Part shown: one piece after another, positions 15,201-26,090 of the stretch
Position numbering within the stretch: position 1 is the stretch's first letter
Layout: each line of letters begins with the position of its first letter
From: Pseudofabraea citricarpa
Taxonomy: Eukaryota; Ascomycota; Leotiomycetes; Helotiales; Dermateaceae
DNA length: 64,000 nt
Direction: 5' to 3'
Assembly (NCBI GenBank): GCA_029641185.1
Contig: JAPWGK010000005.1
Span: forward strand, 1,116,001-1,180,000
Notes under the pieces: model-generated
The model's database searches: none
What the model was told of the DNA's origin: nothing
Seen by the model: the letters and a program-made list of their open reading frames with translations, nothing else
Made by a program: the position numbers and the translations under genes

Positions 15201-16559
15201 ATATATTACTAGTTTCTTATCTAAATATATAATATTAATTACTATCAAATAATTAAAGTTTATATCTTTCTTAATAATAAATTTAAATCGCCCTAATAAT
15301 TTAGAATAAATTTAATAATACTTATAAAACTTTATAAGATCCTTAAGTATTAGAATCTTAAAATCTTAATCTATTTTCTTAAGAATCTTTATTAATCTTT
15401 ATATAAAAGAATATCTAAATCTATAATATATCTAATAAAATTTAGATTTTATTAGATAATATAATATAATTATCTTTAGTTAATCTAATAATATAAATAA
15501 ATATTTTTATTTTTATACTAAAAGTATAATTTTTTTATCTTAGATAAAAATATTTTATAAGTTATTAATTTATATAAATATCTTATTTATATCTTATATA
15601 TAAAGTAAGAATAATATTAAAGCTAGTATAATATAAAATATAATATTTCTAATTAATATCTTAAGATTAATAGTTTCTTTTATTATTAAAAGTCTTTTCC
15701 TAAAATATATAATATTATTTTTATCGTTTATATATAATTATAAGTTTAAGTATTATTATTATAATACTTAAAACTAGGGTTCTCTTATTATTAAGATCCT
15801 TAATACTCTTATATCTAGTATAATACCTTAGAATATCTCTAATAAATATCTACTTTTATTAATATAATTATCTGTTTTATATATAATTAACTCTCCTATT
15901 AACTTTATTTAAGAACTAGAAATATCTTATCTTATAAGAAGATAGCTTATCTTCTAATTATCTAAGGTTATCTTAATAGATTATATATTATCTTTAATAA
16001 AATTAATTAAGAAATATTTATATAAAAACTTTTTTTCTTTTATCTTAATTTAATATACCTAGGTACTAATAAAATATCTATTTTTATTTATTATTCTTAT
16101 AACTTAAATAAATATCTTACTTATTATTCTTAAGCTACTAGTAAAAGTAATAGATATATTAAATTATTATACTTTTTTATTAGAAAAGAGTTTAATATTA
16201 GGATAATTCTTATATAAAATAAGTAATCTTTTAAAATTAATTAGGAATTAATTAAATTTATTATCTTAGATATATTAGTTTTAAGATTTATAATATATAT
16301 ATATCTTAGTTTATTTTTCGTTTATATAATTATTTAACTAATATCTTAGCTTTTAGTATATATAATATCTCTAGTTATTATTAAATTTTCTTTTACTTTT
16401 TTAATTCTCTTAAAAACTTCTTTTTTTCTTAAATTAACTAGAATTTAATAGTTTATTATATTTTATATAACCTTAGTAATATTAGTTCTAGCTATTATAC
16501 TTTTAGTTAGTTTAATATTAGTTATATTAAGGGTTAAAATAACTTATATATTATATATA

Positions 16560-16585
16560 ATTATTATTATTATTATTATTATTAT
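16560..16585. repeat. ATT microsatellite
   Basis: An uninterrupted run of ATT repeats lies in an LTR-like segment of the nested element. Confidence 0.6.
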
Positions 16586-18276
16586 ATAATATCTCTTAGA
16601 TATATAATAATAGTTAGTTATATTATATAATAATAATAATAATAGATCTTAATTCTAAGTAAAACCTTTTAAATATTAGGGTTAGTTTATAAAATATAAA
16701 ATTATACTTTAAGATATTATAATATATATTTAGTACTTAATCTTATAGGTTATATTTGTTTTAGTATTAGACTAAAAGTTCTTATTATATTATACGAAGT
16801 ATATTAAATAAAATCTTAAGATATTTAAGTCTTAATTTATCTAAGTATTATTAGATAATTCCTTAGAATATAATCTTATATTATTTTAAGAGATATAATT
16901 ATTTATTCTCTTTAGTTTTAAAGTAGTCTTTTATTATTTATATTATTATATAAAGATTATAATTTTAGCTAAATATCTTATTATAATAAAATTCGAATAT
17001 TTTATCTTAAAGTATTATAAAGAATACTAAATAATAGCTATAATCTAATATTCCTACTTTATTATAATAGTTAAAAAATACTTATATTTTTATATTAAGA
17101 ATATTATATAATTTACTTATATATTTCTTTTTATTTAATATATTATAGATTTTTATTAGCTTAGTAATTAACTTATTAACTAATAATACTCTAGGTTCCT
17201 AAATATATTATTATTATTATAAAAGACTTTATATAAGATTATCTTAGGGATATAAAATTATAAGAGATTACCTCTTAGGCTAAAGACTTAGATTTAAGAT
17301 ACTAGTAAACCTTAGGTAAATATTAGGTTAAGATATATAAGAGTTAAAGTATTAGTCTAGATTATATTTTTCTTATTATATTATATAAGCTTAATCTACT
17401 CCTAGAAAGATATATATATCTTTAATTAATAGCTAAATATATTACTCTAATATTATTATTAGGCTTATTATAAAGATATTATATAAAATACTTAGTAGAA
17501 GTAACTAATATATTAGATCCTTTAGCTTATATATTAAATTAAACTTTCTTTCGTACGCTTTTATCTACTCCTTAATTTTATCTTTAGTTTATATATAAGA
17601 TTCCTTCTTATTTAGGAGATTTATTAAAAGTTAAGTATAAGATACGAATCCTAATTTAAGTTTAGTAAATACTTTATATATATATAAGTACGTATAAACT
17701 TTAGATATAATTACCTTAGATATTATACTAAATATTATTAATATTTATTCTTAAAATATATTCTTAAAATTATCTTATAATCTATTATCTTTTATCTCTT
17801 ATTCCTTTTATATATTAATATTTACTATAATATACGTATTAATAAGTACGTTAGTATATTTATTTATATTAGTTATATTAATTCTATTATTTTATTATTT
17901 AGGGTTAATAGGGTATTTTCTTTTTATTATAAAACTTATTATTACTTATAAGTTTTATAAAAGATTTTTTTTAATCGAAGTCGTATTATTTCGTCTAAAG
18001 ATAATATCTTTTATTTTATATTAGCTAAACCTACGAAGTATTCTTTTAGATTAAATAAATAAGCTAAGATTTACTTTTAATAATTTTATTAAAAATCTCT
18101 ATATATTAAGTCCTAAAAAATCTTACTAATCTATAATCTTACTTTATACATAGGGTTATTATATAATAGTTAAGTTAAACTACTAATTAGTATTAATATA
18201 ACTATCTTATAGCTATATATATATATAAATAATATATATATAGTTATAAATATATATTAATACTTAGTTAATTAAT

Positions 18277-18399
18277 TAGTTAATTTATCTACAAATATAT
18301 TAACCTATATATAATACGCTATTTATACGAAGTACTAAGACTTAATCAAATATACGTAACTTAAGAGATATAAATAAAAAGTATATAATCCTCCTAATA
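18277..18399 (+). repeat. Direct repeat copy 2 (putative short LTR)
   Basis: This is the partner of 10,641-10,763. It keeps several unmutated sites (ACAAAT, ATACGC, ATCAAA), so RIP was lighter here, close to the block edge at 18,735. After it, 18,400-18,445 continues the interrupted Gypsy LTR. Confidence 0.8.
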
Positions 18400-18735
18400 T
18401 TTATATTTTATTATATAAAAATCTAAATCCTTAGATTTATTAAACTTATATAAGCTTTATTTCTAACTAACCGTTTAATATTTATTATTAGATAATTTTT
18501 ATTCTAGTAAGTTTATATTACTAATTATTTAAAGTATAAAAAAGCGTTTTAATATTTTATTTAAAGTCTTAAGAAAAAAAGTCAAGTTATTATATTATAT
18601 AATTATTAAAATTAGAGATTTCTATATTTATATTATATATATATTACTAATACTTTATATAATATAATTTTAAGAGATTATTAATTATTACTTAGGATAT
18701 TAGAAAAACCTTATATTTATTCTTAATATTATCCT

Positions 18736-19549
18736 CATTTTCGAGCTTCCGATTCCTTTCATTCTAGTCTGGCCAAACCCAATTGAAGATAGAAGTAGTT
18801 TGGGGTTTGTTAGGTTTTACTATGCCTGCAACAAAATGATAGATGAGGGAGGAGAAACCTCGGTTACTGCAATTCCAGGCTATATAGCAACCACCCTGCA
18901 CCGGTCAGATTTTCTGCATTAGGGTTTCCTCTGTTGCTAGCCACTTCCAGGCACCGTTAAATGCTGCTTACTGGTTTCATTTCTACATGGGTTCCGATAT
19001 ATAATAGTAGTTAGGAAGCAGCGAATCATAAAGCATAGTATAATAAACATCTGGTTTAGTACACTACTGATATGTGAATACAGGCCCAAAAGATTTTCAT
19101 AAATACAATCAGAACTTTTGTGGCGATAGGCCATAGAGATAGTAGGTACCTCTTTAGGCTCGTCGCCGTGTAGGATAAAGTTTCTTATACGCACTACTAT
19201 TGGCACTATTTATAAGGGACTCTAACAGATAGCTTCAGAGATAATTTGCAGGCTAATTAACACGACTATTACACTAGACAGTGACTGACAATATTCTATT
19301 CTGCGTGTTTCTTATTAGGTTCCACGTCAAGGCCATATTCCTTCCTTGAAGCCTGGATTCAATCAAAATAAGTACAAAATCTATACTCGCTTGGTGATTA
19401 AACTTTACTTTTTTTATTGATGACAATTCTACAGAATTGAAACAATTGCTGATTACCGAGATCGGCTACGGAGCTATAAGAGTTTCGTAATATAGTCCCA
19501 GCAAGTACAAGTACATAACGGATTGCCATGACCATAACCATGAATGCAG
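18736..19549. other. Non-coding border between RIP block and first gene
   Basis: Base composition and CpA/TpG content are normal from here on. I see no supportable gene. The only recognisable item is a short relic at 19,321-19,362 of the 3' end of the phosphotransferase gene found again at 22,510-23,178. Confidence 0.6.
19321..19362 (-). pseudogene. Relic of an APH-type phosphotransferase 3' end
   Basis: About 42 bases are nearly identical to 22,523-22,565, the 3' end of the phosphotransferase pseudogene. In the shared minus-strand frame this copy still has CAG where the other has the stop TAG, and TCA and GTG where the other has TTA and GTA. It is therefore a less mutated second copy of which only the tail remains. 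Confidence 0.6.
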
Positions 19550-20980
19550 TCATGATACCACATTCTCTTCCTCGTCCGGCTCAGGCTCCATTTCCTCGAA
19601 TCCCCAGAACCTATATAGCCTTCGTGTATCTGCAGGGCCCATCACATGGTTCCCATCTCGTATTTGATCAGCCCAGGCCACTTCTTCCAACCATGCGCCC
19701 TGCGGATCGGAACGCAAACGCTCCTTTTCAAGCCAAACATTCCTCAGGACCGTGATCTGGTCAGTTTCTGCATCTGGAGTAATATTTTTTGATGCTTCGG
19801 TACTCTGACTAGCATTATAAACTGTTACTTCAGTGCGCGTGTCATCTTCGCTATCATCCACCTCATTTTCATCCTGGTTATCAGAGTTTTGTCTCAATCT
19901 CTTCCGAGGATTTTGACTCTGGATTTTCGGCCTTAGGATAAATTGCCTACAAGCAGCACCATCAAAGTTCCGTGGAACCAGAGGCGCCGTAGAAATCGTA
20001 GCCCCGATCAACATGCGCTCCACCCCGGAGCCGAGAAAGGAGTCTAAGAAATTAAAGATCGCGAAGGCAAACCGAGTGAAGAGAAACTCTATCCCAACGT
20101 CCGGAATTGGTTTTAAACGCATATTGTGATGAAGGGTTCCCACCTCATGTGAGGCAATAAGCAAATGTGTGACGAAACATGGCTCCTCATCTCCTCTCTT
20201 TTTCTTTGGCGTAAAGACAAACCTGTGTGCTTCAATATGGGTACGGAGATCCTGACGTAGTAGCAAGGCGTTTGCAGTGTCATCTAGTGGTTTTGTTCCG
20301 CCACGGAGAGGGTCCAGATTATATCGCCACATGCCATTACGCATGAACCAGTCCTTCTCACTCTTTGGGCAGAGATGCACAGCTTGTGTGCCTTCAACAT
20401 AAGCGCTCATCCGACATGATTGGTCTCTGAAATGAATTTCTTCCGTGAAAGATGATAGATTTGCGGATCTGTTTTGTGTTGAGGGTCCGCGGTTTCGATT
20501 CTCTCGCCAGCATGGATGAAGATTTTCATGAGGAAATGTCCATTCTTGGAAGGTCGGGACAATAGCATATGGAGAGTCGTCAGAAGAGCCGGGAAGATGA
20601 AAGTAGTATGTTCCTTTACGGAGAATATCGCCATATGTGAGAGTCAAAGCTGGTTTATCAGCTTTGGTGGTAGTGAACCAGCCATTCCATCTGTTGCCAC
20701 TGATCACACCACAAGCAGCGTGCACAACGCCGTATTCGATACCTCCAGCTGGAGTGTCCGGTGCAAAAAGAGTGAGAAGCTCATTGGCGGGACTAGGATA
20801 ATAGGGATGTAGGATACGGATTCGATGATACGGATTCATAGAGATCGAGGGCGGCTGTAATGTAGTGAATGGAGCGGGGAAAGTAGTAGGATTGTGAGCC
20901 TCTGGACGAATCTCAAAGGCATCATCCTGGTCTCCATGGCCCATAGTCTGGGTTGAGCTGTCGTTAGAAGTGGGATCCAT
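19550..20980 (-). CDS. HNH_2-domain nuclease-like protein
   Basis: A single-exon gene encodes 476 residues, with an ATG at 20,978-20,980. The middle of the protein looks like the fungal HNH_2 family (Pfam PF13391). It has a cysteine at residue 189, an AVHLCP motif with His202, a DDTANALLLRQDL stretch around residues 233-245 and His248, in the spacing typical of this family. The N-terminal half (residues 45-150) resembles the beta-rich domain that usually precedes HNH_2 in fungi. The C-terminal tail is acidic (residues about 375-400 and the last 15). Members are abundant in fungal genomes, are mostly uncharacterised, and their nuclease activity is rarely tested. It sits next to the RIP block in a gene-poor belt, which suits an accessory gene. 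Family assignment is fairly safe; function is unknown. Confidence 0.8.
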   Translation of the reverse strand: MDPTSNDSSTQTMGHGDQDDAFEIRPEAHNPTTFPAPFTTLQPPSISMNPYHRIRILHPYYPSPANELLTLFAPDTPAGGIEYGVVHAACGVISGNRWNGWFTTTKADKPALTLTYGDILRKGTYYFHLPGSSDDSPYAIVPTFQEWTFPHENLHPCWRENRNRGPSTQNRSANLSSFTEEIHFRDQSCRMSAYVEGTQAVHLCPKSEKDWFMRNGMWRYNLDPLRGGTKPLDDTANALLLRQDLRTHIEAHRFVFTPKKKRGDEEPCFVTHLLIASHEVGTLHHNMRLKPIPDVGIEFLFTRFAFAIFNFLDSFLGSGVERMLIGATISTAPLVPRNFDGAACRQFILRPKIQSQNPRKRLRQNSDNQDENEVDDSEDDTRTEVTVYNASQSTEASKNITPDAETDQITVLRNVWLEKERLRSDPQGAWLEEVAWADQIRDGNHVMGPADTRRLYRFWGFEEMEPEPDEEENVVS

Positions 20981-22509
20981 CTGATTATCGTGCTGGCATA
21001 GTATTTTCGGTTGCCTTATTCAGGATATCAACGGTCAGACTGTTGATTCACTAGTATGATTGTTGATTGTTTGAAGGATGATAGTTGGTTGTTATCATCT
21101 GTGAGAAGAAGGCCTTATCTATTCAGGTATCAATTCACCCAGCAACATTTAAGTGGTGCTGATCAAGTCATCGGTCTTGTCTTTTGCTTGGCAGATCATG
21201 AATGTTTCCTATAGCTATTAAATGCACATTTTATTGAACTTTTTCGGGAGTTATCGCACATAGTAAAGTATTTATCATTCTGCATCAAGGGATAGGAATC
21301 TCAACTTTCATTCTTTATCTTTTCCCGGACGATAACACAGCTTTTGATACTTTTACCAAACCTGTGCAAACAAAATGCTTGGACTCGTAGACTTCCATGC
21401 CAATAATGTTTCAATAATTGAGGTTTCTATTCTCTCATCCACCGAACCCATTTCCATATCAATCCTAGCGCAGAAGTCCTCATTCGTGAATTTGCCTGGT
21501 ATTACTATGCGGCAAATGCCAGGACCCCAAGTACCCACAAGACTAATTTAAATGGATGGTCCAGTGCGTTGATGCTTCACATCGCATGGCGCTATCTGGT
21601 AGGAGCTGCGTGAGTTAGTATACTATTATCCTTTTTGGGCAAGGACTCTCACCTTCTTTGCTCTAAATTCTCGGATCTCTTAAGAGATGATTCTCATATA
21701 TGAGATATCGAATCCCTAATAAACAAGATCCTCCACAGACTTATCCGGAATCGAAATTCGATAGAGTTATCGACTATTCTACGCGACCTTAGCGAGAGCG
21801 CCGCCAGAGCGCCGCCAGGAATGATAAGGTCTCTTCTGAAGAACCAGGTCCTAATCCAATTACGGACAGTAAATATTGAGTCGGTGATATCGGGAAATCC
21901 AAGCTTGTCCAAATCTATGGCTATGGATATGACTAACGTTGTTTTGTGGTGGAGGAACTGTAATCGCAAAGAAGTTGTTAGATATGCTTGATTATGGCAG
22001 AGGATGTTTTTGTGTTAGTGTTCTAGGCTAAAGCAAGTGTGCACGCTCTTTAATAGGCGTGTGATTCACTAATTCATATATGATATCACCTGATTATCAG
22101 CATCAAAGTTTGAAAACATTCACTAAGCATTTACTGTGACAGGGCTTGAGATGCCAAAACCTTTATTAACTTGGAATTTTTGCAGGTTATATTTTTCAGA
22201 TGAGGTCTCTTACTCTATAATAAAAGGTAATATACCTAATTTATTGAATCAACCCAGATGCAAAATATTCCTGTGGTTACAGTCACTATATTTTTGTGAT
22301 TGCCTATGCAAGTGGTACGGATATCTTTGCACCATTCCCCCTCTCCCCCCCAACCCCTAGAGGGGAGATCAATAATATCATGCAAGTATTAGAATTGCAT
22401 TGCCTCAAGGGAGCTTTGAGAACAAACTTTGAAAATTACTTTGAATAACTAATCAATACGAGGATTAAACTATCCGACAACTATAACAAGCGATATTCTA
22501 TCATTGCTG
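20981..22509. other. Gene-free interval
   Basis: Only short frames without a recognisable domain are present. A C-rich stretch followed by GAGGGG lies near 22,335-22,370. It includes the promoter side of the HNH_2 gene at its left end. Confidence 0.5.
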
Positions 22510-23178
22510 TTACTCTTTCAATTCTACGTCAAGACCATATTCCTTCCTTAAAGCCTAGATTTCAACCTCTTGCATGTTGGTCTCATTCTTTAGCTCGGCC
22601 CAGGCTTCTTTGTAGATGGTTAAATCTTCTATCTTCGTTTTGACGAAGCTATTAACCTCTTCGTCCGAGACTGTAGCCAAGTCCTTAATAAGCGGCATCT
22701 TTGCTCGAAGTTGCACCCAAGGCGTAGTGTCAGGGCTATTGAACGACAAAGAGACGAGTTCGTGAAATCACAGAGTACCAGCAGCCATAGATTGTCTTAT
22801 TAGTGTTGAGAGCTCGTCTTCCGCGTTCGCATCTCCTGCAACTCCAAACTTGTCCACTCCTCTTCTCTTTTCCTCCTCTTCTACTCCTCGAACAAATCTC
22901 TGCAACTGATTCATATAACTGTTATACATTAAATGGAAATCCTTGTTGTCCCACGCATATGGCCCTTCAAACAAAAGGCAACGTGGTGGAGAATAGAGCA
23001 ATTGGTAAGGTTCAGCATAAGACCATTCCCAGTCAATTGCTCCAACAATCTTGAGGTCATGACGATTGTTTACAAGCATATTTCCTAAGCAGAAGTCGTA
23101 TACCACATTGAAAGTCTTGTTACAACAACGGTCCAAAGAAGAAAAATTTAAAATACAACTGTTATCGTAGTGGTACAT
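22510..23178 (-). pseudogene. APH-like fungal phosphotransferase pseudogene
   Basis: One continuous minus-strand frame encodes the C-terminal part of a fungal aminoglycoside-phosphotransferase-like protein (Pfam APH family). A GNMLVN motif is followed by the metal-binding type stretch IVGAIDWEW and by SPPRCLL. The frame is broken by TGA at 22,768-22,770 and TAG at 22,555-22,557; without them it would run to a TAA at 22,510-22,512. In the relic at 19,321-19,362 the TAG position is CAG, so this stop is a C to T change in a CpA context, as RIP makes. The catalytic HGD motif expected before GNMLV reads V-Y-D, and no N-terminal half is found upstream. The gene is inactive by several criteria. Confidence 0.75.
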
Positions 23179-23873
23179 TTAACGCGGGTTTCCAGGACGC
23201 TTACAAAGGTAGTCCGACGAGGGAAGAGTTTAGAATATAGGTCGAGGGGCAGATGGTGTCGTCATGCTACATATTCAATTTGCGATCTGGATAATGTGTG
23301 GTCACTCAGATAGATTGATCCTCGTAAAGCGCATAACTCTATGCAGGAAGGCTATGCGGTTAATGGCAAAAGGTTCGCTCTTTGGGATTGATACTAGGCG
23401 TTTTAGTCTTCTACTTCTTTTCCTGTGCTATAAACCTAAGATTTGGTTCTTCGCTACTTTGTGTTTGTGTCCAATAAATTACTGTGGAAGCGGCTAAGCG
23501 AGCAGAGGGATTAAGCGAGCAGACTACATGTGTTTTTGTAGGGAATATTCCTTATAAAGATTATACCGGTTTGCGAGAGCACCCAGTCCATCCTTTTGTT
23601 TTCAAGCTAACACGTTCAGAAAGTACCAGAGAAGATCAAAATGGACTCCTGGGTGTTCTTTCTTTGTCGGCCGCGAAAACAGTCTTTCACCCGGAAACGT
23701 TTCTTTGTGCATAGCATTCAGGGGGGTGGGTGAAAAGCATACATCATGGTACGAACAACAGATTTCCTAATGTCCCGTCTGATTATACTCATTTTGGCAT
23801 GATTCTGATTGTTTCTTAGGTTCCTTCTACCCGGCGAGATCCCCATTTGTACTGCGGAACACCAGACATCATC
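23179..23873. other. Gene-free interval upstream of the ULP1-like gene
   Basis: No conserved frame is visible. It should contain the promoter and 5' leader of the ULP1-like gene, but no clear element stands out. Confidence 0.45.
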
Positions 23874-25256
23874 ATGGCTGGGGTAAATCGGAATAAGCCG
23901 ACAGATTACCCAGGTAATAACACGAATCCACTGTCCATTGCTACAAGGGGCCTGGGACAGATGCTTTCAATGCCCGATTCTGACTCAATAGTTGCATCTG
24001 ATAATCTTGCAACGGATCCGAACCCGGAACGTGTCGTCTCTAAAACCCCAAGGTGGACCAGTTGTACAAACGGTACAGAAGTCACATCGAAGCAGGCATC
24101 TCACCACTTGGACAGAAGACACGGGACCTACGACAGTGTTGTTGAAGCACACCTTGAATACGTCTGCCATTTCGCTAATAGTTGGCATCAAGAGATGGAC
24201 CCGACAAGGAACTATAATACGAACTATGCATTGGGACCTCCCCGTCCTCTGTTCATATCAACCTCGACAGACTTTCACGACGACTTGAAGTTACCTGAAG
24301 GACCAGCTGGACCAGATGCCCAGAGCCATGCGTTCACGCCTGAATTTTTCTGGGAGCTGAGATATCTTTTTATTCCAATCTCGTTTGCGCTCGACGAGGT
24401 CCGAGGACATCAATGTCTGGTTGTCATCTCACCGGAAGCAAAGACTCTAGACTTCCTCGACAGCAGTGTAAATTACGGTCTCCAAGCTGGCGCGCCATAC
24501 GGTCAATGGGCGGCATGTATCGAGGACATCTTTTTGTGGATGTCGACTTTCTTGGCCGATGTGCCAGACGACGTTCCACGATTCGTACCTCGCGAGTGGA
24601 AGATCCGCCAAGACGCAAGTCCGAAACAGAATCCCAAGCGAGCAGATTGTGGAATGTACCTACTCACACAAGCTCAAGGGCTTGCATTTGGCTATGAGTC
24701 CGACACTGTTTTCGTGCCAGGAAGAATCGAGCTTTTCTACGACCACGTGCAGAGTATGCAAATGGCACGCCGATACCGCGTTACTCAGGATCTCTTGCGA
24801 GGCGGTTTTCAATTCTACACTCCACCACCCGGAAACAATGATCAGTATTACCCCGTGCTTGACACGCCGCCGAGAAACGACGCTGAATTTGGTTGGCAAG
24901 ATTGTTTTCTCTTCCCGTCAATTCCCGACAGACTCCCTCAACATGTTCGTCGTCGTCAACCTTGGTATAATGATTGTGAGTCCAAGGCGGCCTTGCTGAG
25001 ACATTGCACACGGAATAAACGCTATTACCCCGGTTATAGGAAGAATGAGAATTCTGGGCGTAATGTAACTCTACAGAAATTCATAGAGTGGGCTGAAAAG
25101 TGTGATGATGATCGTATAAACCAGGGGGGCACTCAGACAATCAGGGCTCAAAACTCGTGGCCTGATACCTGGGTAGACCCCAGGACAGACTTTACTAGAT
25201 CGGGGAACGGATGGCCTCCTAGTCGCCTGCAGGAGTTTTCGTTAAGGGTTTGGTAG
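23874..25256 (+). CDS. ULP1/C48-like cysteine protease-fold protein
   Basis: A single-exon gene encodes 460 residues. I chose the ATG at 23,874; the frame stays open upstream but has no earlier ATG. The order of motifs fits the ULP1 (peptidase C48) fold. A beta-strand LFIPIS is followed by H179 in RGHQCLVVI, then DFLDS with D196, then RADCGMYLL with C259. This is a complete His-Asp-Cys triad in the usual order. SUMO/NEDD8 proteases of this fold cut ubiquitin-like modifiers, but many fungal members are lineage-specific expansions or passengers of transposons. Residues 1-85 are low in recognisable structure. The location near the RIP block supports an accessory or transposon-derived origin. The fold call is moderate; the substrate is unknown. 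Confidence 0.7.
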   Translation: MAGVNRNKPTDYPGNNTNPLSIATRGLGQMLSMPDSDSIVASDNLATDPNPERVVSKTPRWTSCTNGTEVTSKQASHHLDRRHGTYDSVVEAHLEYVCHFANSWHQEMDPTRNYNTNYALGPPRPLFISTSTDFHDDLKLPEGPAGPDAQSHAFTPEFFWELRYLFIPISFALDEVRGHQCLVVISPEAKTLDFLDSSVNYGLQAGAPYGQWAACIEDIFLWMSTFLADVPDDVPRFVPREWKIRQDASPKQNPKRADCGMYLLTQAQGLAFGYESDTVFVPGRIELFYDHVQSMQMARRYRVTQDLLRGGFQFYTPPPGNNDQYYPVLDTPPRNDAEFGWQDCFLFPSIPDRLPQHVRRRQPWYNDCESKAALLRHCTRNKRYYPGYRKNENSGRNVTLQKFIEWAEKCDDDRINQGGTQTIRAQNSWPDTWVDPRTDFTRSGNGWPPSRLQEFSLRVW

Positions 25257-26090
25257 ACCTTTGGGAATTTAGATACCTGAAATAAGACAGAAAGTGTCTT
25301 GGAAAACAAAAGAATTGTATAATATATGATAGCTAATGTGGAGAATATTCAAGACACACTATAAAATCATTCTAACTTTTGCATTTGAATAATCCTACCA
25401 GCTTTATATACCAAAGAGCTATATTACCACTTCTAGCAAGAACTTCCACATTCCTCATCTCTGTAAGGATTACTACTTATTCTATAAGCCGGAAGTCCTG
25501 CAATTGTATTCCTCTCCAACTTAAGCAGGGATTTACAAAGGCTAGCTTAACCAGACGATTGAGTAATGTCTTTGATAAAAAGAAATATCATATAGTTCAT
25601 CCTGTATTATTATGTGAGAAAGATTAGTCCTTTATTACCAAGAATTGACTAATTCTCTTGATACTAAAAGATCCCGCTGCTGCTCTAAGGATTTTTTATT
25701 CTAACAGTGTCCAGTGAGTTCAAAATAAACGTGAACACCACCAAAATCTAGAGATGAGATTACTGATACTTATTTCGTGTAAAGGATATTGTTGATGTTG
25801 TTTCCATTATGCCTATCTAAGCTGGAACTAATTAAGCGGGTATACTAGGTAGAATGAAGCACCGTAAGCATGCATTTCATCGAAAGTCGCAAAGAAAGAA
25901 AAAAATTGATCGCTGTCAATTGGCAGAGGCAAATAAGCCCATCAGCCTACAATAAGACAAACAGCTAGCCCAAATCGATTCTCGTTTCCTTTCCTTGGAC
26001 CTCGAGAGATATTTCAGCGCAAATTAATAGTCGGGTCTCGACTGTTGAGCATGATACCAGTCTACAGCATTTCCATTGCACAACCTCATC
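25257..26090. other. Gene-free interval between convergent genes
   Basis: AT-rich, with no recognisable frame, RNA gene or repeat. It holds the 3' regions of the convergent ULP1-like and 2EXR genes. Confidence 0.5.

Larger units (their letters stand above)
10641..18399. mobile_element. Nested RIP-mutated element with 123-bp terminal direct repeats
   Basis: A 7,759-bp insertion is bounded by two 123-bp direct repeats (10,641-10,763 and 18,277-18,399) and interrupts a Gypsy LTR. The direct repeats are most simply short LTRs. No coding domain could be recognised through the RIP damage, so Copia, Gypsy or another class cannot be chosen. Internal LTR-like stretches near 16,520 and 18,155 (both with an AGGGTTA-type start) hint that it contains further nested fragments. 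No clear target-site duplication was found. Confidence 0.6.
1..18735. repeat. RIP-mutated AT-rich retrotransposon block
   Basis: CpA and TpG dinucleotides are almost absent over the whole block, while TpA is extremely common. That is the signature of repeat-induced point mutation (C to T in CpA on both strands). No open frame of useful length survives. Rare remaining CA or TG dinucleotides occur near 1,010, 14,812, 15,245, 16,757, 18,148 and 18,290, and become more common close to the right edge. Normal base composition resumes abruptly near 18,735. The block is made of nested LTR retrotransposons listed separately. It is probably heterochromatin, which is an inference from composition only. 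Confidence 0.95.

Noticed and set aside
11000..18270. Possible Copia or LINE coding inside the nested element
   Set aside because: RIP damage is too heavy; no motif could be read with confidence in either orientation.
1..18735. CRISPR-like or centromere interpretation of the AT-rich block
   Set aside because: No regular spacer repeats, and recognisable retrotransposon structure plus RIP explains the composition. A centromeric role cannot be judged from sequence alone.
21694..21969. 91-residue minus-strand frame
   Set aside because: No domain and no supporting splice or start context.
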